This document shows positions 31,601-39,373 of a stretch of 64,000 nucleotides of DNA, piece after piece. The notes under the pieces are model-generated. The model saw only the letters and a list, made by a program, of their open reading frames with translations. It searched no databases and was not told where the DNA came from. How positions within the stretch are numbered: the first letter of the stretch is position 1; every line of letters begins with the position of its first letter. The position numbers were made by a program, and so were the translations under genes. Location of the stretch: assembly GCA_041661445.1 (NCBI GenBank), contig JBAZUK010000003.1:135928-199927 (forward strand). The letters are read 5' to 3'. This DNA is from JBAZUK01 sp041661445. GTDB taxonomy: Bacteria; Chlamydiota; Chlamydiia; Chlamydiales; SM23-39.

Positions 31601-34600
31601 GCTTCCGGCGCTTTGAGTCAATGATGAAGCAGTAACTGCCTGAGCTGTAAAATTTTTAGCTGTTGAAATCGTTAATGTTCCAAGCGAAATTAAACTGCCG
31701 GCATTTTGAGAAAATAAAATATCTCCTGTTCCGGATGATAATGTGAGATTATCGGTTAGGGCAATAGTTCCGTTTAGCGTATTTAAGAAACTAATATTCG
31801 CATTGGCTGCGCTGGTATTTAATAAACCTGTTCCTAAAACGGCAAAAGGTCCGTTAAACTGCATCGCCCCGCCGGCTGTTATAGCGCTGGAAAGTAAAGT
31901 TCCTCCCGATCCGTTCTGTGTTAATGCTCCGGCAACCGAACCTGTTGCTCCCGCTGCGAAAGTAAGCAGTCCGGTATTTGTAACGCTCAAAGGTCCTGCT
32001 GCTGCGGTAGTGAAAGCAGCATTGAAAGTAAAAGCAGTCCCTGTCAAGGAAATGCCTGCTGCACCTGAAGTATTTAAAGCGCCATTGAAAGTAGTTGATA
32101 CCGATCCGGCTGATTGTGCAATAGATGCTGCCGTAATCGCTTGAGTAGAAACAGTGGCTGCATGGGTTATTGAAAAAGAATTAAGCGCAGTTCCTAAGCC
32201 GGTGCCGGCATCTGCACTTAAAGTAATATTTCCTGTCCCGCTATCTAATGAAAGATTAAATGTACCGTCAATAGTTTGACTTAAATTAATATTTCCGGCT
32301 CCGGTTCCTGTGTTTAATGAAGTATTTCCCGTTAAAGTTATCGGGCCTGAAAATGAAATGTTTGCATTTGTAGTGTTAATATTTCCTGCTAAAGAAACTG
32401 CACCTAATCCATTTTGAGTAAATGCTCCTGTTAAATTAATATCTCCTGCAGCAGTACTTGTAAGGGTACCGGCATTTGAAATGGTGACAGATAAAGGACC
32501 GGCTCCAGTTGTGGTAATTGCAGCTTTTCTAACAACGGAATTTGTATTAATTGAAATTCCCGCAACTCCTGAAGTTATAAGCGCGCCATTGAATGTGGTT
32601 GTTCCTGAACTTGATGTTTGTGTAATAGAAGCTGCTTTAATACCTTGGGTTGTTAGATCGCCTGAACTGCTTACGTTTAAAGCACCTATTGGAGTTATCG
32701 ATCCGACTGCTCCACTAAGCAAAATACTGCCTCCGCTTGATAACAAGCTCAAACCATATCCGCCATCAATTGTATTACTGAAAATCATGCTTCCGCCACC
32801 CACACTCAAATCAATAACTGAAGGAGAAAAAACTATAACTCGGCTTCCTACAGAAAGATTACCATGTACAATAGTAGTACCCGAAACATAGAAAAGGCCT
32901 GTTCCCGATTGACTAAAGTCCCCATCACAGGTAATTATAATACCTGTTGCTCCGGTTATGTTTCCTGTATTGATTATAGTAATATCTCCAAGAGCGGTTG
33001 TCGTAATATTTCCACTTGAATAAAAATTATTACCGGAAATATCAATTCCTCCTGAACCAACATCAATCGTTCCATTTACTGTAACATCTCCGCTTCCCGT
33101 GGTAAGTATTGCTGAATTGGAAACAAGAGATTGCAAGCTAACGTTCTGAGCTGAAGTAATCTTAAAGGCTGCAATCGGGAAATTAAAACCAATATTTCCG
33201 GAAATGAGAATGTTGCTGGCGCCTGATTTTAAGGTTAGATCAAATGGACCGCCACTACTGTAGTTATCAATTGTGCTCATAAAATTAATTTCATGAGAAG
33301 TCGAGGATGTGTCGATAGATGCATTACCGATCAAAGAGACTGCGGTTGTAAATGAGATTTGATCATCTGAGCTTATAGAATTCCCAATCTTTGAAACTCC
33401 TAAACCTATCTGTGAAAAAGGACCGCTTAAAACGCAGGTTGCTAAACTCTCCATTGTCAGAAGCCCGTTATTATTAATCAGCAAAGATCCATTGTCTGCC
33501 GTATTAACTGTATTATTAAAGGTAAAAGCATTCCCGGTAAGATTGATTCCTGCACTGGCTGAAGTAATAATAGGACCATTAAAAGTAGTCGTTCCAGTTC
33601 CCGCAGTTTGAATTATAGAAGATGCTGTAATATCATTTGCCGTTAAATTATTCGCCGTTAAAACTTTTAATAAAACTAATGGTGAAGTTCCGCCTGCAGC
33701 TCCGACAAAAGAAATACTTCCGGAGCCTGATGCCAAGGTCAAATCAAAAGTGCCGTCGACAGTGCTGCCAAATGTAATATCAGCATTATTGGAATTAATC
33801 GAACTCGAGCCGGTTAAACTAACCGGATCAGAAAAAATAAGAGGATTAGCGCCTGTTACAGTAATGTTGTTTGCGATTTCAATAAGGCTTGCGCTTACAA
33901 AAAAAAGATTTGTTAAAGGAGCAGTTCCTCCGATAATGTCAGCAAATGTAACGATGCCGGTTCCTGCAGTAAAAGTTAAAGAATTTGCGCCATTTAAAGT
34001 GCTGTTAAATAAAATATTGGCATCATTAGAAGTTATATTGCTTGTACCTGTTAAACTTACAGGACTTGGAAAAATTAGCGAATTGTCAACTGTAACAGTT
34101 ATATTGCTTCCTATCTTAATAAGACTTGCGCTTGCAAAAGATAGTTTTGTTAAAGGAACGCTCCCCCCGACAGCTCCAGAAAGTGATATAATCCCGACTG
34201 TTCCAGCTCCCAAAGTTAAAGAATTTGCGCCATTTATAGTACTTGCGCTTGTTGCGAAATTAATATCAGCTCCGGTTGAAACTGCTCCTGAATTTGTAGC
34301 ATCAAAATTTAATGCTCCGGTTATCGCAACCGGTCCCGTCATTGTAATTATGCCACCGCTTGTAGTTATGCTGCCGTTTATATTGATGGCAGTTGACCCT
34401 GTATAGCTTAATGCACCTGTAGTTTTTGCGCTCGAAGATTGGGTAATATTAGCTGCTGTGGCTGTTAAACTTGTTAAAGGAGTTGTTCCTCCAATGGCCC
34501 CGCTTAATGAAATTGTTCCTCCGGTTCCTGCATTCAAGGTCAATGACGTATTGCCGTTAATCGTAGATGCTAATGTTGCAAAATTAATATTTGCTCCTGC

Positions 34601-37600
34601 AGGCGTTGTTCCTCCATTAGTGCTATCAAAAACAGGCGCTCCAGTAATCAAAACCGGTCCTGTCATTGTGATGCTTCCGCCGTTTGTTGTGATATTGCCA
34701 TTCACATTAATAGCGCTTGATCCAGAATAACTCAAAGCTCCTGTTGTTTTTGCGCTTGAAGTTTGAGTAACGGTTGCTGCAGTAGTAGATAGGCTTGTTA
34801 AAGGAGAAATTGCGCCGATAGATCCGGTAAATGTTATTATCCCAGAACCTGCTGAAATAGTCAGGGCATTTGCCTCATTAAGGGTACTACTAAAGCTGAC
34901 ATCAGCATTATTGGAATTAATTATACTCGTCCCAATCATGTTCACAGGACTTGGGAAAGCTAACGGATTGGCTCCTGTAATAGTTATATTGCTTCCTATC
35001 TGGATAAGATTTGCACTTGCAAAAGATAGGTTTGTTAAAGGAACGCTCCCCCCGACAGCTCCAGAAAGTGATATAATCCCACCCGTTCCGGCCTTCAAAG
35101 TTAAAGAAGTCGCTCCATTTATGGTACTTGCGCCAGATACAAAATTAATATTAGCTCCGGCTGGAACAGGTGATGGTCCTGAATTTGTAGTATCAAAAAT
35201 GCAAGCTGCGCTTAATACAACCGGTCCTGTCATTGTAATTATACCGCCGCTTGTTGTAATAGAGTTATTTATAGTAATTATAGTTGATCCGGTATAACTT
35301 AATGAACCTGTTGTCTTAACGGTTGAAAATTGTATAATATTTTTAGCTGTTGCAGACAAACTTGTCAAAGCAGTAGTGCCTATAGCCCCGGTAAATAAAA
35401 CAGTTCCTGATCCTGCCGTTAAGGTCAGCGAATGTGCACCATTTAAAGTGCTGTTAAAAGAAATATCGGCACCATTAGAAGTTATATTGCTTGTGCCTGT
35501 TAAACTTACAGGACTTGGAAAAGTTAGCGGATTGTCAGCTGTAACAGTTATATTGCTTCCTATATTAATAAGACTTGCGCTTGTAAAAGATAGTTTTGTC
35601 AATGGAGTGCTTCCGCCAATTGAACCTCCAAATGATATAACGCCACCTGTTCCAGCTCGCAAAGTTAAAGAATTTGCGCCATTAATAGTACTTGCGCTTG
35701 TTGCGAAATCAATATTAGCTCCGGTTGGAACTGCTCCTGAATTTGTAGTATCAAAAATTGATGTACCGGTTATCGCAACCGGTCCCGTCATCGTAATAAC
35801 GCTGCCGCTTGTAGTTATGCTGCCGTTTATATTGATGGCAGTTGTTCCTGTATAGGTTAATGCACCTGTAGTTTTTGCACTCGAAGATTGGGTAATAGTG
35901 GCTGCTGTTACTGTTAAACTTGTTAAAGGAGTAGTTCCACCTACAGCACCGCTAAGCGAAACGATTCCTGCAGATCCCGCATTCAGGGTAAGAACCACAG
36001 CTCCATTAAGAGTGCTTGAGAAACCGATATTTGCCCCAGCAGGCGCAACTCCTGCATTAGTGCTGTCAAAAGTAGGAGAGCCGGTTATCGCCACCGGTCC
36101 TGTCATGGTAATGCTTCCGCCGTTTGTTGTGATATTGCCGTTTACATTAATTGCTGTTGAACCTGTGTAACTAAGCGTTCCGGTTGTTGCTACGGTTGAA
36201 GATTGGTTGATAGTTGCTGCCGTTACAGATAAATTTTTCAATTGGCTCGACGAAGCAGCTAATGTCGTTGTTCCGCTTCCTCCATTAACAGTCAGACTTC
36301 GATTGGAATTACCATCAAGCGTACTATTAAAAGTCACATCAGCATTATTGGAATTTATTGTGTTTGAGGGGATTGATACTAATGTAGGAAATGGAAAGAC
36401 AAGAGGATTAGCTCCCGTTACAGTAATATTACCGACAAGAATATTACTCGTGCTGGTAAAGATCAGATTAGTTAAGGGAGTAATCCCTCCTATATTATCG
36501 GGCAAGTTTATAGGCCCTATCCCTGCTATAAAAGTTAAGGATGTCGCTCCATCAAGAGAACCGTCCAAATCAATCTGAGAATTAGCTGTTGTAAAAATGG
36601 TAGGATTTGATATTACAGTCGCACCTGTTAGCCAAATGAAGCCGTTCATACCGGTAGTAGTAATATCTCCATTTATATTAATGGCTGATGGCGCTGTATA
36701 ACTTATAGCGCCTACTGTTCTTGCGGTTGACGATTGCGTTATACTTGCAGCCGTTGCAGATAAACTTGTTAAAGCATTAGTTCCACCAACAGCTCCTCCG
36801 AACGATATAGCTCCTCCTGTACCTGCTCTTAAAATAAGCGGGACAGCTCCATTAAGTGTGCTTGAAAAACTGATATTAGCTCCGGCGGGAGTTGCTCCTC
36901 CATTTGTACTATCAAAAGTAGGAGTTCCGCTTATCGTAACCGGACCTGTCATTGTGATGCTTCCACCACTTGTGGTAATGTTGCCGTTCACATTTAATGC
37001 CGTAGCACCTGTGTAACTAACCGCTCCGGTTGTTTTTACAGTAGATGATTGGGTGATAGTTGCTGCTGTTGCAGACAAACTTGTCAAAGCAGTAGATCCA
37101 CCAACAGCTCCCGTAAATGTTGTAGTTCCCGATCCTCCTGTAATAATCAACGATTGAGCACCATCAATAGTACTACTAAAGGACACATTACCATTACCGG
37201 AATTGATCGTGCTTGGTCCTGTTATGCTTACTGGCTTTGAAAAAATAAGAGGGTTAGCTCCTGTTACTTTAATATTGGCTCCAATATTAATACGAGCCGC
37301 ATCAGTAAATATAAGATTAGTTAAAGTAGTACTTGCTCCAACATTTCCGCCAAACGATACATTTCCTCCGGTACCCGCATTAAAAGTAAGTGTTGTTGCT
37401 CCATCAAGAGTGTCTGATAAAATAATATCGGCTCCGGCCGGATGTGACCCAGCAGTGGTATTAATGGTAATACTAGGGTATAACAAAACTGGACCAATTG
37501 ATACGGTACCACCACTTGTTGTGATATTATGTATCTTACTAAGTAAACTTCCATAGGTTACGGTTCCTCCAGCTACAAATGAATATACAATCGATTGTTG

Positions 37601-39373
37601 ATCAATTGTCGCCGAAACCACTAAGAGGTTATTAACAGAAACTTGTCCTGAAAAAGTCGTTGTACCCGTCCCACCTGAAACAGAAAGAGAGCCGGTACCA
37701 GCACCACCGCCAGCGCTTAAGACATTTTTAAGAAAGGTAACATCTGTTCCTGTACTTACATTCAACGTAACACCGTTAGGAATTGTCACTACACTATTAA
37801 AATCAACAAATCCAAAATTTGTTGTTATTTGCCAAGTAGTATTAGCTCCTGTCTGAAAGGTGAAATTGCCTCCAGCTATCCGCAAATCCACGCCTGACTG
37901 AATCATGTTAATAACTGCATCATTATTTTGAGTTATAGTGCCGGTACCAGCACATAATACAACTAAGGAAGCTGCATTATTTATTGTTGTATCATTAATA
38001 GTAAAACTACCACCGCTAAAACAATCTGCTGCGTTTGCAAGAGCTGAAGATCCTTGATTTGTATTATTGCGAACTATTGTAATAGACGATGGATCTAGCA
38101 GCCAAGAGCCAATTTTTCCATTGGGAGACATAGTGTTTGCGTTTCCAAAAGCAACGCCTAGATTTTCTTTTCCTGAGGTTTCAACAAAACCGCCATCACC
38201 GATTTCTTTTCCGCCGCGCGCATAAATCTGACCATTATAATAGGTAGTATCATCTGACCAGACAATTACCTTGCCACCGTCGCCTCTCTGGATTGCATCG
38301 CAGTAAATGTTTGTATCAGCATCAACAACAGTTGAAATAGCATTGTGAACTTCTTCTTTCCCCTGATATCCGCCGCCGATCAATACCTCTCCACCGCCTA
38401 TATCACCGGATGCATTTATCTCAGCTTTTTTTAGAGAAACATAGTCCCCTAAAACATGAACTGTTCCGCCTTTTTCACCGATATTAAGATTTGAAGCATC
38501 TATACTGCCTTCTACTATGATGTTTGAATTATCTTTTCCGTTAATCTCTACTTTTTTGGCAATTATTGAACTGCTGTTTACAAGATGGATAACCCCATTT
38601 ACTTCTGTCATTTCATCTGCCGGTTTGATCCCATCGGCATTGACAACCATCTTGATGGCTTTTTTTGCGGCTCTAAGCGTCAGCTCGACTGCTCCATTAG
38701 CTGCTTCAATGTTTCCATAATTTTCTATAAGCGCTTTCTCCAAATCCCCTTCAGCGGTAAATTGAATGAGACCATCCCCTGAAAAATCAATTGCCACTTT
38801 TTCAGATGATGCTAAAACAACTTTTCCCGCATGGGCTAAAATTGAGCCCTTGTTTTGGATTATCGGAGCGAAAAGGGCTATGAACCCTTCGGGACTTACC
38901 GAGATATTTCCTTCATTGACAATACTTGATTTTTCAGATCCTATCTCCTGAAAAAATTTAAATCTGTCATTTAAAAAATCATCATCAAGAATGTTTAAGG
39001 TAGAAGCTAGAAAAGAGCCGGTATTTACTGTTGCATTGGGACCAAAATAGATGCCGCTTGGATTGACTAAAAATACTCTTCCGTTACCGCTTAGCTTACC
39101 TAAAATTTTACTGGGATCTTTTCCTGTAACTCTATTTAGGATAGTAGCCTTATCCGATGGCTGGATGAACTCGACATGCTCGCTTTCATTTATATTGAAA
39201 CTCTGATAATTGATTATTGTCTTGTCAGAAGCTGTGATCTTTAAATGATTGGCCTGAGAATTGAAATCTGCCTGACCGTTGACAATATCTGCCCCTTCCG
39301 GCAAGGCAAAAAGAGTGCTTCCGGCTATAAGAAATGCATTAAAACATAAAAAATTCTTTAAAAAGCTTGGCAT
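19634..39373 (-). CDS. Giant filamentous-haemagglutinin-like TPS exoprotein (6,579 aa)
   Basis: One uninterrupted frame of 19.7 kb. The N-terminus is a signal peptide (MPSFLKNFLCFNAFLIAGSTLFA) and a TPS export domain (INYQSFNINESEHVEFIQPS, ILNRVTGKDPS, LSGNGRVFLVNPSGIYFG, SFLASTLNILD). After GSWLLDPSSITI comes a vast Gly/Ser/Thr/Asn/Ala-rich region of beta-helix-type repeats up to about residue 6,400. The last 120 residues carry two cysteine pairs (CKIIFNGVVIKDC and CRYQLDPLKGNYLLKC). The protein should be exported by the TpsB encoded immediately upstream and form a very long surface fibre for adhesion or aggregation; this role is inferred. Its start overlaps the tpsB stop by 16 bases with no clear ribosome binding site, so translation is probably coupled. 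Base composition is visibly richer in G+C than its neighbours, partly because of Gly and Ala codons. Confidence 0.93.
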   Translation of the reverse strand: MPSFLKNFLCFNAFLIAGSTLFALPEGADIVNGQADFNSQANHLKITASDKTIINYQSFNINESEHVEFIQPSDKATILNRVTGKDPSKILGKLSGNGRVFLVNPSGIYFGPNATVNTGSFLASTLNILDDDFLNDRFKFFQEIGSEKSSIVNEGNISVSPEGFIALFAPIIQNKGSILAHAGKVVLASSEKVAIDFSGDGLIQFTAEGDLEKALIENYGNIEAANGAVELTLRAAKKAIKMVVNADGIKPADEMTEVNGVIHLVNSSSIIAKKVEINGKDNSNIIVEGSIDASNLNIGEKGGTVHVLGDYVSLKKAEINASGDIGGGEVLIGGGYQGKEEVHNAISTVVDADTNIYCDAIQRGDGGKVIVWSDDTTYYNGQIYARGGKEIGDGGFVETSGKENLGVAFGNANTMSPNGKIGSWLLDPSSITIVRNNTNQGSSALANAADCFSGGSFTINDTTINNAASLVVLCAGTGTITQNNDAVINMIQSGVDLRIAGGNFTFQTGANTTWQITTNFGFVDFNSVVTIPNGVTLNVSTGTDVTFLKNVLSAGGGAGTGSLSVSGGTGTTTFSGQVSVNNLLVVSATIDQQSIVYSFVAGGTVTYGSLLSKIHNITTSGGTVSIGPVLLYPSITINTTAGSHPAGADIILSDTLDGATTLTFNAGTGGNVSFGGNVGASTTLTNLIFTDAARINIGANIKVTGANPLIFSKPVSITGPSTINSGNGNVSFSSTIDGAQSLIITGGSGTTTFTGAVGGSTALTSLSATAATITQSSTVKTTGAVSYTGATALNVNGNITTSGGSITMTGPVTISGTPTFDSTNGGATPAGANISFSSTLNGAVPLILRAGTGGAISFGGAVGGTNALTSLSATAASITQSSTARTVGAISYTAPSAININGDITTTGMNGFIWLTGATVISNPTIFTTANSQIDLDGSLDGATSLTFIAGIGPINLPDNIGGITPLTNLIFTSTSNILVGNITVTGANPLVFPFPTLVSIPSNTINSNNADVTFNSTLDGNSNRSLTVNGGSGTTTLAASSSQLKNLSVTAATINQSSTVATTGTLSYTGSTAINVNGNITTNGGSITMTGPVAITGSPTFDSTNAGVAPAGANIGFSSTLNGAVVLTLNAGSAGIVSLSGAVGGTTPLTSLTVTAATITQSSSAKTTGALTYTGTTAININGSITTSGSVITMTGPVAITGTSIFDTTNSGAVPTGANIDFATSASTINGANSLTLRAGTGGVISFGGSIGGSTPLTKLSFTSASLINIGSNITVTADNPLTFPSPVSLTGTSNITSNGADISFNSTLNGAHSLTLTAGSGTVLFTGAIGTTALTSLSATAKNIIQFSTVKTTGSLSYTGSTIITINNSITTSGGIITMTGPVVLSAACIFDTTNSGPSPVPAGANINFVSGASTINGATSLTLKAGTGGIISLSGAVGGSVPLTNLSFASANLIQIGSNITITGANPLAFPSPVNMIGTSIINSNNADVSFSSTLNEANALTISAGSGIITFTGSIGAISPLTSLSTTAATVTQTSSAKTTGALSYSGSSAINVNGNITTNGGSITMTGPVLITGAPVFDSTNGGTTPAGANINFATLASTINGNTSLTLNAGTGGTISLSGAIGGTTPLTSLTATAANITQSSSAKTTGALSYTGSTAININGSITTSGGIITMTGPVAITGALNFDATNSGAVSTGADINFATSASTINGANSLTLGAGTVGIISLSGAVGGSVPLTKLSFASASLIKIGSNITVTVDNSLIFPSPVSLTGTSNITSNDANILFNSTLNGANSLTFTAGTGIVTFADIIGGTAPLTNLFFVSASLIEIANNITVTGANPLIFSDPVSLTGSSSINSNNADITFGSTVDGTFDLTLASGSGSISFVGAAGGTSPLVLLKVLTANNLTANDITASSIIQTAGTGTTTFNGPIITSASAGINLTGNAFTFNNTVNTADNGSLLINNNGLLTMESLATCVLSGPFSQIGLGVSKIGNSISSDDQISFTTAVSLIGNASIDTSSTSHEINFMSTIDNYSSGGPFDLTLKSGASNILISGNIGFNFPIAAFKITSAQNVSLQSLVSNSAILTTGSGDVTVNGTIDVGSGGIDISGNNFYSSGNITTTALGDITIINTGNITGATGIIITCDGDFSQSGTGLFYVSGTTIVHGNLSVGSRVIVFSPSVIDLSVGGGSMIFSNTIDGGYGLSLLSSGGSILLSGAVGSITPIGALNVSSSGDLTTQGIKAASITQTSSSGTTTFNGALITSGVAGISINTNSVVRKAAITTTGAGPLSVTISNAGTLTSTAAGDINLTGAFTQNGLGAVSLAGNINTTNANISFSGPITLTGNTSLNTGTGAGNINLSQTIDGTFNLSLDSGTGNITLSADAGTGLGTALNSFSITHAATVSTQAITAASIAQSAGSVSTTFNGALNTSGAAGISLTGTAFTFNAAFTTAAAGPLSVTNTGLLTFAAGATGSVAGALTQNGSGGTLLSSAITAGGAMQFNGPFAVLGTGLLNTSAANANISFLNTLNGTIALTDNLTLSSGTGDILFSQNAGSLISLGTLTISTAKNFTAQAVTASSLTQSAGSGTTLFNGSISTSGAIGIDLNGTTFTILQNMITTGGGPVSITNSGVLTTTAGKSITSNGIFTQDGSGSVLLGCAITTTNASALSAAINFSGTSPITLTAPVVIDSSIGGGTISFSAASTVKGNQPITLIAGSGDISILGSFGDIASRLGAFTITSVKDATIQAVTAGSITQTNGTGTSTLNGSIDTDTPVGITLTGNNFTVDVGAIAITTTNGGSFTVTNSGLVSGAGATPITIDGSFIQNGTGPIVIGGPLTANQGISFTGPVIVGANAHLDTTVGSGNIVFSNTVNGLAGTETLTLDANAGNVTFSGIVGGTKPVILFIQSLNNITASSSLTIGSISNGTALTGQATFNGLITTSGGITLTGNNFTFNNVTTNNNGVMSITNSGTLTISGGSVLTVDGGFTQNGAGPVSFGGSITTSNDNISFLSDITLIAAAALNSGSGLGDITLNGAVDGAENLIVTAGNGNVDFQNSIGDLIPLTNVAIQSAAGVTLNSNVAVSVAFVTGNITPISGTTSFNGTLNAASIELNGSDINFNDAVFSGNITITNAGTLTVASSSPISSYTTFIQSGAGSVSLGSDISSIGNLSIDSPITLTNDIVLNSDGGDLILLSAVDGNFDLTLTAGAGNVILSGPIGSTNRISAFTITSANNVVVSAITASSIILQNAAGTTDINDNLDTNSLAGITFIGNNFNLFGLTINTTNAGPLIITNSGSATWNVATTITLDGGFTQNGTGSNDVGGTLTTSGGDISYSGAVNALLASTYTSNGGNITFFNTVDGPECIELIAGAGDVTFSSTVGGITPLGCLKVTSANNVFQNAAVTATGSVDETATTVHLGGDITTSATNITLNSNIICSTSTVLSTGVGTAGNIQITGTFNGTVAGHDLTMDAGSGNIILDSPIGAMISYNNVTLNATNITWAGLGSSSFGATGTTSLTATTDITFTGTVYNNGTQNYTAGGIFDFTSLSPASVTSNALPITFTTGTITPATINLSNSDLTLISNGGTITMGNLSGPGFNFTVNAGMGIYNFNQIGSSGQDLNNVDLTANTFNPTPVLNTNVFAVSLQQNAPDSSILSGHQPSSIMTYNVPVFINGAVDFSCPGPGMVIFNSTVDALNGGVNSLSFDFNPCGGSIEFNGPVGSTAPFDFITVDSATDLTMASSVNIGYLTVTNGVGTTSINSGITTTDVNGISIQTANINLSGSIVIQNGGPLTLVNTGALVIAAGSSLSISGAFDQSGGGNVNIGGSLSTQDALIQFADPITLNSNLSINSNGSASGDIAFGSTIQGTTAGGQNLTLASGSRDITFSGTVGNTTRIGALRITSARDVAADAISATSITQVAGSGTTTFNGALNASIVNGINLTGSAFAFNNNVTTAAAGPLTINNSALLSFSNSTYSISGALTQTGAGLVNLSGAFTSGGLISFLSGVTLTGASNLNTSSNNQNILFSSTLTNDNIVTPHALTLNSGTGNITFSGAIGSTPIGALNFTNARNITAGAISAASITQSAGTGTTAISGNMTTTGVSGISFTGTNFNINSTLITTGSGPFSIVNSGPLSLILGSSTSIAGAFSQSGGGAVSLSGKVATVNQNISFANAITLTGSTTLSTDTGAGTITLSSTVNGNQNLILTAGTGNIIFGPSLGATVPIGAITVNSVQDITYPLLVKASSIGQLGSSGTTIITGPINTTGALGISITGGTITQNGSITTANSGPVTFTNNTPGILTIGANINSAGAFTQNGTGPVHIASSISASSNNISFARPITLTGNTSLNTAAGAGNINLSQTIDGTFNLTLNSGSGNITLNGDAGLGTALKSFSITQGGIVSTQAITAASIAQSAGSGSTTFNGALNTSEAAGISLTGTAFTFNAAFTTAAAGPLSVTNTGLLTFAAGATGSVAGALTQNGSGGTLLSSAITAGGAMQFNGPFAVSGTGSLNTSAANQPITFAGTLNGPGNLSLSSGTGNILLSQNATALGSLTVSTVQNLTTQGISASSLTQSAGSGTTLFNGSISTSGAIGIDLNGTNFTIQQNMTTTGGGPVSITNSGVLTTTAGKSITSNGIFTQAGSGSVLLGCAITTTNASALSAAINFSGTNPITLTAPSVIDSSIGGGTISFSAASTVDGNQPITLIAGSGNISILGAFGGTTRLGAFTITSAHDATVQAVTAGSITQTNGTGTSILNGSIDTNTPAGITLTGNNFTVGAGATLIKTTNGGSFTVTNSGLVSGAGATPITIDGSFIQNGTGKIVIGGPLTANQGISFTGPVIVGADADLHTTVGSGNIVFSNTVNGAAGTETLTLDANAGNITFLNPIGYPIESTTSLSSIIADGREISINNVGTSTDQGITGVITLTASGNINFTGSNYNIGGTQTYNIDPSFSFNMNSGALTTFFTNGNDINFAGGLGIELSAITDLTINSSNGNINLGNVHAAASSLRTLIFDAGSGNIVVGDLGTSGNEEFLSTSFTGTDLTLGNEYSNALNFTYSGDLHAFGNIVSNDNALSFPGPVIIEATSVFSTLGSTGANITFNGILDDTSANSNMLTVDSGIGDIIFSGVIGGVNPLLNLTINSADDVTFSAQTNLASLLQFAGSGTTFFNAQLNVSTGLGITLTGNNFNFNSTVNTTNNGFLSVTNSGNLGFAGTASLSGAFTQMGSGTVSLSGSITAGQPILFTGATTISGSPLLDTSVANQSITFLNTINGAADITFAAGNNGNILLQSDIGSTTRIGSITIISSHNVTAQSASAGFVNLVSSTGTATVNGALNTDGAAGVTLVGNNFILNGSLVTTTGGSVHVTNSGLITGFAISSRNIAGHYLQDGAGPVNFAGSITTLNGYISFSSPVTLLAASVFNSSANNQNVTFSNTIQGPGSLSISSGSGGDILFSEDIGNSTPIGSILIPSAHDISAAKTITASSFTQSAGSGTTTFAGSLTTSSITGIDLNGTNFVRGANWTTTNSGPITVNNSGTFTSIAAGSISSSGAFNQSGAGPVEIRGSLTTSNASINFNGPVTLTPSITPALPGDMSFNSGSGIGSMTFNNSLNATTAGVETLSLTSGLGDITFSTSIGSTTRLGTINIASAKDATFNGLSTTSFIQSSGTGTTSLNNTTDTNTIGGIQIITSAINLNNNVTTTNSGPVILTNAGLLSVTATCVVSGAFTQNGAGSSSLSGSVTSDGAISFSSGVAVTGSPFLTASSQPITLSSTLNGPGNLSFNSGAADITVNGAAGSVTRLGNLIFTAANNINTSSISASTIMQTAGSGTTTLSGDLNTNAAAGINLNSNAFALDGSVITTAGGSVVINHVADSSFKFGASTLISGAFTESGTGIVSLEGILHAVDSMVTFTNAISLTNAATINSNAGGDILISSTVDGNEDLVLIAGTGNIIISADIGSMVPINSLTIETANNVTTQAITAGFITQLAGTGLTTFNGSIESTGSSGINLSGFQFTLNNPVTTLAGGPVNITNSDLLTISAGASFNLSGSFSQLGLGNVNLSANITTLSNPILFTGPVTLGNNISLDTGIGLGNISFLRTVSGFQNLSLNSGLGNISFAQNVGPIDNFLVSSANNFTSSSISATSIDLSGIATQATISGNLTTSGASGISMMGVAFSINGNVTTSAGGPLTITNDSLFSFAGNFSLDGPFLQNGAGLVSGSGTLNTNNQTIDFVSPLTLTGNLSISSGVPGADINLFKVDGAHDLTIAAGTGDVYLNQNVGETTALENFTITSANDINLLGNTYKANTQIYSAGNVIDLNTGNLTSFTSFGGPITFTSGTIVLGNSNDLQITTNNGSFSFVSILGTDFESISIDTGTGTAFLNTISSLGNINNLLVNSGKITFSGTINANNPSFVSLTDITNTAAPVAITSLNTSSFNALGGNVGTLSSPILVNSSGQVFAGARGQPSLADFNGSTIDNTIHEIPSNPPCKIIFNGVVIKDCNVVPPIIVISSLPFAIPGFDSSYFNLASYYFFLSYFFDESYLQSCRYQLDPLKGNYLLKCRLKDEDLQEAAH
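24710..26360 (-). repeat. Long intragenic duplication, copy A (about 1.65 kb)
   Basis: Nearly the same sequence as 30686-32365, about 5,976 to 6,006 bases apart. Long runs are identical, for example around 25901-26030 compared with 31891-32020. It encodes about residues 4,338-4,888. Confidence 0.8.
30686..32365 (-). repeat. Long intragenic duplication, copy B (about 1.68 kb)
   Basis: Partner of copy A. The offset changes from 5,976 at the low end to 6,006 at the high end, so a few in-frame insertions separate the copies. It encodes about residues 2,336-2,896. Confidence 0.8.
33640..37720 (-). repeat. Type A coding repeats of the giant exoprotein
   Basis: Shorter units of about 85-130 residues in the N-terminal third, with the order PLTSLSATAATITQSST, TTGALSYTGSTAINING, ITTSGGSITMTGPV, FDSTNGGATPAGANI and LTLNAGTGGTISLSGAVGG. 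They differ from type B in pattern and length, so two separate amplification histories are likely. Confidence 0.75.

Larger units (their letters stand above)
20400..33640 (-). repeat. Type B coding repeats of the giant exoprotein
   Basis: Recurring units of roughly 130-160 residues in the central and C-terminal part. Each contains ITASSITQ(S/T)AG-GTTTFNG, then a GI-LTGN-F block, a TTNxGPLxxTNSGxL block and a GAFTQNG-G block. Unit boundaries are approximate. The copies differ in detail, so they have diverged under selection for the same fold, apart from one recent large duplication. Confidence 0.7.

Noticed and set aside
20031..38951. Many plus-strand reading frames of 60-218 residues opposite the giant exoprotein gene
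   Set aside because: They are shadows of a low-stop antisense frame produced by the Gly/Ser/Thr/Asn repeats. They lack ribosome binding sites and repeat with the repeat units.
19634..39373. Tandem-array or CRISPR-like repeat
   Set aside because: Repeats are long, degenerate, in frame and without short unique spacers. They encode protein units, not CRISPR repeats.
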